Assembly (NCBI GenBank): GCA_013032095.1
Contig: WQBJ01000035.1
Coordinates: 1-37,703, forward strand
Length of the DNA: 37,703 nt
Direction: 5' to 3'
Source: Ruegeria atlantica
GTDB lineage: Bacteria > Pseudomonadota > Alphaproteobacteria > Rhodobacterales > Rhodobacteraceae
Shown here: in pieces, positions 34,270 to 37,703 of the stretch
Numbering within the stretch: the stretch's first letter is position 1
Layout of the letters: the number at the start of each line of letters is the position of its first letter
The notes under the pieces: generated by a model
Told to the model about the DNA's origin: nothing
Seen by the model: the letters and a program-made list of their open reading frames with translations, nothing else
Database searches by the model: none
Translations under genes and position numbers: made by a program

Positions 34270-34334
34270 TCACCGTGACCGGAAAGTGGGGAATTTTACT
34301 TTGCCACTTGGGGATTTTTGAAACGGCATTTACA

Positions 34335-34339
34335 TGCCA
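34335..34339. repeat. Target-site duplication TGCCA, right copy
   Basis: Identical to 32111-32115 and flush with the IS21 right end. Confidence 0.8.
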
Positions 34340-34574
34340 TCGACGGTATCCAGTTGCGCCCATTTTCAGTACCGGCAGGTCGAGCCTCACCTGTACCACC
34401 TCATATCCGGTCGCCGCTCGGGACGGCTGCACCATAATCCCGCATTCGGGGTGGGCTCAGGGGAACGGAACCATTCTTTTTAGCGGCGATTGAAGCCATG
34501 GGGGCTTCGGTCCGTTCGCCTGGATCCGTCAGGGCTGCTCGCCCCGAGGATTGGGTTGATTTAGGGGAATGTGC
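34340..34574. other. IS110 3' non-coding region
   Basis: This lies between the IS110 transposase stop (34575) and the IS21 insertion. It fits the long untranslated end of an IS110 element. No separate gene is seen. Confidence 0.4.
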
Positions 34575-35640
34575 TCAGGCTTTGGTCATGACGGCTCCCT
34601 CGATCACGGTGCCGTTGGCCGTATACTTCCACAAGGCGACGAGGAGTTTGCGCGCCAGTGCCACGATCGCGACCTTCCTGCCACGACCGCCGCTGTGGCT
34701 GATACGTTCATGGAACCAGCGCGTCAGGGCCGAGTCCGGCTGATGGCGCAGCCAGAGCCGGGCCAACTGTATCATCATCCTGCGCAGCCTTGGATTGCCT
34801 GCCTTCGAGACACCCTGCTCACGATCAATGCCACCGCTGCGCCAGGGTGCTGGCAAACTCCGCGCCAATGCCCTTGATGTCTTTGAGCATCGCCTGCGGC
34901 GAAGCCTCACCCGCTTCGGCACATAACGCATCACGCTCGGTCTCAAAGACCTTGATCTGTTCAACCAGCAGTTCCAGCCGGTCGATCTGCGATTTGAGAT
35001 GGGCAGGCATTGGCAAGCCGGCGCCCGGCTGCAACTCCTCGAGACGCGCGCACCGGTCGCGACGCATCGGTTCATAGCCTCGGATGCCAACGTTGAAGAG
35101 CAGCCCCTTGATCCGGTTGACATGCCGCTTGCGCTCCTCGACCAGTGCCTTGCGCTCCCGGCCGATCCGGCGGCGGTCCTCGTCCTCAACCGTCGGCACG
35201 CGCACCATCGAGCATACTCGCGGTTCGCCCCGCAGCCACGCCATCAGTGTGCGCACCAACGTCTCTCCGTCGATGCGGTCGATCTTCGCCCGGCGGTGCC
35301 GGCGCGACACCGCAATCGAGGCGGCGTCCACGACATGGCTCGTGATCCAGTCTTCCGCCTGCAGCGCGCGGTGGATCCAGAAACCGTCGAGCCCCGCTTC
35401 CTGGATGACAACCACCGGAAAGTGCTGGCCGGTACGCGCCTGCGCTTTCTCTCGCAATGCGTTCAAACAGGCTTGAAGGGCTGCCATGTCGCCGCCCGGC
35501 ACCGAATGGCGGGACATCTTCCCGCGGCCCGGCGACAACGACGTGACCAGCCAGGTCGATTTCGACAGTTCCAACGAAACGAAAATTGCACCAAGATCAA
35601 CGCGGATAGCGGCAGGTGGCGAAACTAATTCAGCTGTCAT
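34575..35640 (-). pseudogene. IS110-family transposase with internal deletion
   Basis: The start MTAELVSPPAAIRVDLGAIF follows GGAGGGATT. The N-terminal DEDD domain is visible (IFVSLELSKSTWLVTSLSPG, VVIQEAGLDGFWIHRALQ, SHVVDAASIAV, RRHRRAKIDRIDGETLVRTL). At about 34845 KDIKGIGAEFASTL joins APWRSGGIDREQGVSKAGNP in a different frame; roughly 25 residues normally between them are missing. The C-terminal Tnp20 domain then continues (LRRMMIQLARLWLRHQPDSA, ISHSGGRGRKVAIVALARKL) to the stop at 34575. The deletion changes frame, so the protein is truncated. Confidence 0.82.
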
Positions 35641-35709
35641 GGCAAATCCCTCCAGAGTGGTTAGTAGCAAACCGACTCTGCTCTCCCACAGGCCGCTGTC
35701 CACCACTCT

Positions 35710-36048
35710 TCATGGGATCTTTTTCACGCCCATACTGGTCGCTGTTCGGTGCGCTTTCAGGTAAGTTGCATCGATCATCACGGTCTTCTCTTCACCGTGT
35801 TCAGCGGCCAAACCGGCCATCATCCGCGCGAAGATGCCTTTCTCGCTCCAACGCTTCCACCGGCTGTAGAGCGTCTTATACAGCCCATTGGCTTCCGGGG
35901 CGTCTCGCCAGCGCAACCCATTGCGATTGATGAAGATAATCCCGCTCAACACACGTTTGTCATCAACACGAGGCTTGCCGTGCGACTTCGGGAAGAAAGG
36001 AGCGAGCTTAGCCATCTGCTCGTCAGTAAGCCAATAAAGGTCGTTCAT
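35710..36048 (-). pseudogene. IS5-family transposase, N-terminal half
   Basis: From MNDLYWLTDEQMAKLAPFFP the frame runs through KPRVDDKRVLSGIIFINRNG, LRWRDAPEANGLYKTLYSRW and EEKTVMIDATYLKAHRTATS (first catalytic Asp in MIDATYLKAHR), then crosses into the IS110 end after MGVKK and stops. It is the first half of the transposase whose second half is at 31635-32052. The start at 36048 is the normal family start. Confidence 0.8.
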
Positions 36049-36257
36049 GTCACCGCAATGTTTTCCGAGCCGTGAACCACGCCGCGCCGCGAAAATCAAT
36101 GCATCCTGACCCTAATATCCGGACCGATGGAAAGAAGGTCATGTGTGCGAACGTGGAGGAAAAGGGCCAAGACTTCGATCTGAAGGTATTCAAAGCAGGA
36201 TAGGCCGTGTCTGCATGCGCCGGACTCGGTATTTCTTTCCCTCATTCGGAAATAAAT

Positions 36258-36303
36258 TTCCCATTTTGGGAAATATGTGTCTTGAACTTTCCCATTTTGG
36301 GAA
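36258..36303 (+). promoter_or_regulatory. higBA operators (two identical 15-bp palindromes)
   Basis: TTCCCATTTTGGGAA occurs at 36258-36272 and again at 36289-36303, 31 bases apart (about three helical turns), so two repressor dimers would sit on the same DNA face. They lie 37 bases upstream of the toxin start. The HigA antitoxin is the expected binder. Confidence 0.75.
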
Positions 36304-36309
36304 TAAATT
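36282..36309 (+). promoter_or_regulatory. higBA promoter
   Basis: A -35-like TTGAAC (36282-36287) and a -10-like TAAATT (36304-36309) are 16 bases apart. The second operator (36289-36303) fills the spacer almost exactly, so bound repressor would exclude RNA polymerase. The hexamers are inferred by eye. Confidence 0.55.
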
Positions 36310-36339
36310 GAGGGCAGTTCAGTAGGATCGATTTGCCCG

Positions 36340-36642
36340 ATGCGTATCATCGCCAGACACACTCTCGTTGATTTCTACCGCAAGCATCCGGCAACCAAGG
36401 CCCCTCTGGAACATTGGTATCAGGTGGCGAGAGCGTCAGAGTGGAAAACCCCTCTGGAAGTCACCGGTTCCTTCTCGAAAGCGAAGGTGGTGAGTGAGGA
36501 CCGCGTTTGCTTTGAAGTCCAAGGCGGAAACTTCCGCATGATTGTTGCTTTCGACTTCGCTCGGAGCATCGCCTTTATCAAGTTCCTCGGCACTCACGCC
36601 GAATATGACAAGATCGATGCAGCAACAATCGATCTATTCTGA
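36340..36642 (+). CDS. higB: HigB-type mRNA interferase toxin
   Basis: A 100-residue protein of the HigB_toxin (RelE superfamily) group: MRIIARHTLVDFYRKHP, ATKAPLEHWYQVARASEWKT and the core FEVQGGNFRMIVAFDFARSI with FIKFLGTHAEYDKID. The basic residues and the GTHAEYDKID end are family hallmarks; such toxins cut mRNA on the ribosome. As usual for hig loci the toxin gene comes first, 23 bases before the antitoxin gene. AGGA lies about 13 bases upstream of the start. It appears intact. Confidence 0.92.
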   Translation: MRIIARHTLVDFYRKHPATKAPLEHWYQVARASEWKTPLEVTGSFSKAKVVSEDRVCFEVQGGNFRMIVAFDFARSIAFIKFLGTHAEYDKIDAATIDLF

Positions 36643-36665
36643 GACAATAAAATGAGGAGCCAACT

Positions 36666-37034
36666 ATGGACCTCTTCCCAATTAGAACCGACGAAGACCA
36701 CATAAACGCACTCAAAGAAATCGAACGCCTGTGGGGCGCTGAACCTGGTACCGAAGATGGTAACAGGCTCGATATCCTTATGGACCTCGTTGAACACTAC
36801 GAAGACCAGCACTTCCCGATCGAAGCGCCGGACCCTATTGAACTCATAAGCCTCTTCATGGAGGAGAATGGCCTCAATCAAACCGATTTCGGCAACGTTA
36901 TCGGTTCGCAACCTCGTGCATCCGAAGTGCTGAAAAAGAAACGATCCCTCAATCTCGCCATGATCAGGAAAGTGACAGCGGCCTGGAAGATACCGGCCGA
37001 GCCTTTGATTGCGCCCTATCATCTGGAAGGTTGA
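36666..37034 (+). CDS. higA: HigA-type helix-turn-helix antitoxin
   Basis: A 122-residue acidic protein. The N-terminal half (residues about 1-60, IRTDEDHINALKEIERLWGA) is the typical HigA extension, and the C-terminal half is an XRE helix-turn-helix (MEENGLNQTDFGNVIGSQPR, then ASEVLKKKRSLNLAMIRKVT). It should neutralise HigB and repress the operon at the two upstream palindromes. GAGGAG precedes the start. The pair is intact, unlike the other recent insertions here. Confidence 0.92.
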   Translation: MDLFPIRTDEDHINALKEIERLWGAEPGTEDGNRLDILMDLVEHYEDQHFPIEAPDPIELISLFMEENGLNQTDFGNVIGSQPRASEVLKKKRSLNLAMIRKVTAAWKIPAEPLIAPYHLEG

Positions 37035-37285
37035 ACTTCTTGGGTTGGTTACTTTAGTGCACCTTCTTTTAGTGTGCAACTAAACTCCCCAGAAGCATTG
37101 TCGGATCATACTCGCGGAACCACGCATTTGGTAAATAACCGCGCCTGTTGTTGTGCCCTTATTTTCTGGATGTCCACAGGCCCAAACAAGTGATCGCCCA
37201 TACACTTGGGTAGGAACTCAATGGGTGATTTTCCCTGTTCACGTCTGACTGCCACGCAACTTACCCACAAGAAGCGCGGTCTTAG
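37035..37285. other. Intergenic region after higA, nothing recognised
   Basis: I see no coding frame or clear terminator here. Confidence 0.3.
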
Positions 37286-37345
37286 AATTAAGAGCTCAGT
37301 CCAGTAATTAATGATACAGTCCAGAAATTAAGGGCACAGTGACAA
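37286..37345. repeat. Three 20-bp tandem repeats
   Basis: Units AATTAAGAGCTCAGTCCAGT, AATTAATGATACAGTCCAGA and AATTAAGGGCACAGTGACAA follow each other without gaps at 37286, 37306 and 37326. They share AATTAA and CAGT at fixed positions. They could be iterons, a multi-repeat transposon end (the reverse strand starts TGTCACTGTGCCC), or a regulator site. Confidence 0.65.
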
Positions 37346-37419
37346 AGGTGCAGACGCCTCCGCTGGCCTCAATGTGCCGTTGTGGGTTTGCAAACGACCT
37401 GACAGATACACATCAGGCC

Positions 37420-37703
37420 GGTTCTGTCGCAAACTTTGTTCCGCCTGTCAGACTGAGTGTCGTTTTGGTAGCGCATGCTCAGATAAGACAGGAGCAGACC
37501 GTGACCATCTCATTCAAGGGTGCGCACTTTCCGAAAGAAGTGATCTTGTACGCTGTATTCTTCTATCTCCGATACGGTGTGTCATATCGGGATCTGGAAG
37601 AAATCATGGCGGAAAGAGGCGTTGAACTGGATCACGCGACGCTGAACCGTTGGGTGAGCCGATATGCCGGTCTTGTAGCTGATGCTTCGCGGCACAAGAA
37701 GCG
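37420..37703 (+). mobile_element. IS6-family element, left part (runs off the window)
   Basis: GGTTCTGTCGCAAACTTTG at 37420 matches the usual terminal repeat of IS6-family elements (GGTTCTGTTGCAAA type). The transposase gene starts 81 bases further in. The right end lies outside the window. Confidence 0.82.
37501..37703 (+). CDS. IS6-family transposase, N-terminal part
   Basis: From GTG at 37501 the frame reads (M)TISFKGAHFPKEVILYAVF, FYLRYGVSYRDLEEIMAERG and DHATLNRWVSRYA, the conserved N-terminal region of IS6 transposases just before the DDE domain. It is open to the window end. The start is GTG, with GGAGCA about nine bases upstream. It is related to, but not shown to be the same as, the fragment at the window start. 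Confidence 0.88.
   Translation, partial: MTISFKGAHFPKEVILYAVFFYLRYGVSYRDLEEIMAERGVELDHATLNRWVSRYAGLVADASRHKK

Larger units (their letters stand above)
32116..34334 (+). mobile_element. IS21-family element with 5-bp target duplication
   Basis: The ends are TGTAAGTGCCGGATG (from 32116) and, reversed, TGTAAATGCCGTTTC (ending at 34334), with further matching CCCCAAG.GGC and ATTxCCCC blocks inward. TGCCA directly precedes the left end (32111-32115) and directly follows the right end (34335-34339), a 5-bp target duplication. It encodes IstA and IstB, both broken. At 2219 bp it is shorter than usual, consistent with the deletion in istB. Confidence 0.88.
32053..35719 (-). mobile_element. IS110-family element inserted in the IS5 element, itself carrying IS21
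   Basis: The inner limits follow from restoring the IS5 reading frame. The left-end side (35719 inward) reads ATCCCATGAAGAGTGGTGG on the minus strand and precedes the transposase. The other end lies at 32053-32115, beyond the IS21 insertion. Without the IS21 and its duplicated bases the element is about 1.44 kb, the usual IS110 size. It sits in a G-run of the IS5 gene and, as expected for IS110, shows no clear target duplication. Ends are inferred to within a few bases. Confidence 0.7.
31625..36112 (-). mobile_element. IS5-family element split by nested IS110 and IS21 insertions
   Basis: Inverted ends GGGTCAGGATTCAT (31625-31638) and, reversed, GGGTCAGGATGCAT (36099-36112) bound the element. 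Its transposase N-terminal half lies at 35720-36048 and its C-terminal half at 31635-32052, both on the minus strand. Joining 35720 to 32052 restores the continuous reading VKK-GG-RGRLIGQIKGGMNTKL and an element of about 820 bp, the normal size for this IS group. No clear target duplication was found. Confidence 0.8.

Noticed and set aside
34196..34435. 79-residue minus-strand frame across the IS21 right end
   Set aside because: It crosses a transposon boundary and partly mirrors the IS21 end; a similar peptide string in the IS1634 wreck comes from the shared end sequence.
1..37703. Search for CRISPR arrays, tRNA, rRNA and riboswitches
   Set aside because: I found no regularly spaced repeats with spacers, no tRNA-like cloverleaf and no recognised riboswitch. 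In particular no glycine riboswitch was seen upstream of the GcvT-containing tdm gene. Reading by eye could miss weak cases.

Overview
The window looks like an accessory region from a marine alphaproteobacterium of the Roseobacter group (Rhodobacterales). The main reasons are a trimethylamine monooxygenase (Tmm) and a two-domain TMAO demethylase (Tdm) of the type known from roseobacters and Methylocella, a type I-secreted repeat protein typical of Rhodobacterales, and insertion sequences common in alphaproteobacteria. The assignment is inferred from gene content; no rRNA or tRNA was seen.

Layout. (1) 1-1600: an IS6-type transposase tail, then an HTH antitoxin/PIN toxin pair. (2) 2190-11456: a methylated-amine block. 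Tmm (trimethylamine to TMAO), a branched-chain/amide-type binding protein without a clear export signal, a FadR-type GntR regulator, an Amt-family channel lacking both pore histidines, Tdm (TMAO to dimethylamine plus formaldehyde) and a divergent LysR regulator. A 50-residue ORF with a strong ribosome-binding site overlaps the Tdm start. (3) 11577-13331: phage/island debris: a broken UvrD-like helicase tail, an AlpA regulator with terminator, a secreted Excalibur protein and a broken replication-relaxation-like gene. (4) 13758-16787: a 1009-residue secreted protein with a lysozyme-like N-terminus and six related beta-rich repeats. (5) 17113-19314: IS3 and IS5 fragments, a Phd/ParE pair whose toxin has an in-frame stop, and the broken tail of an RTX protein.

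(6) 19608-31620: a surface-glycan locus. A GT25 glycosyltransferase, a DUF707 protein and UDP-galactopyranose mutase form one operon. Nearby are an MsbA-like ABC exporter, a 914-residue FkbM methyltransferase-HAD fusion and a sulfotransferase, with IS1380 and IS1634 wrecks between them. (7) 31625-36112: a three-level nested insertion. An IS5-family element is split by an IS110 element, whose right end is split by an IS21 element with a 5-bp target duplication. All three transposases are broken. (8) 36258-37034: a HigBA toxin-antitoxin operon with two identical 15-bp operators, one inside the promoter spacer. (9) 37286-37703: three 20-bp tandem repeats and the start of another IS6-family element that runs off the end.

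How the genes work together. Tmm and Tdm catalyse consecutive steps; the Amt-like protein could move a methylated amine or the ammonium released, and the binding protein, GntR and LysR genes are candidate sensors and regulators. The genes for the later steps (Dmm, GmaS, Mgd) are not in this window. The glycan genes point to a galactofuranose-containing, possibly methylated and sulfated, exported surface polymer. Debris from many IS families marks the whole window as repeatedly invaded and slowly decaying.
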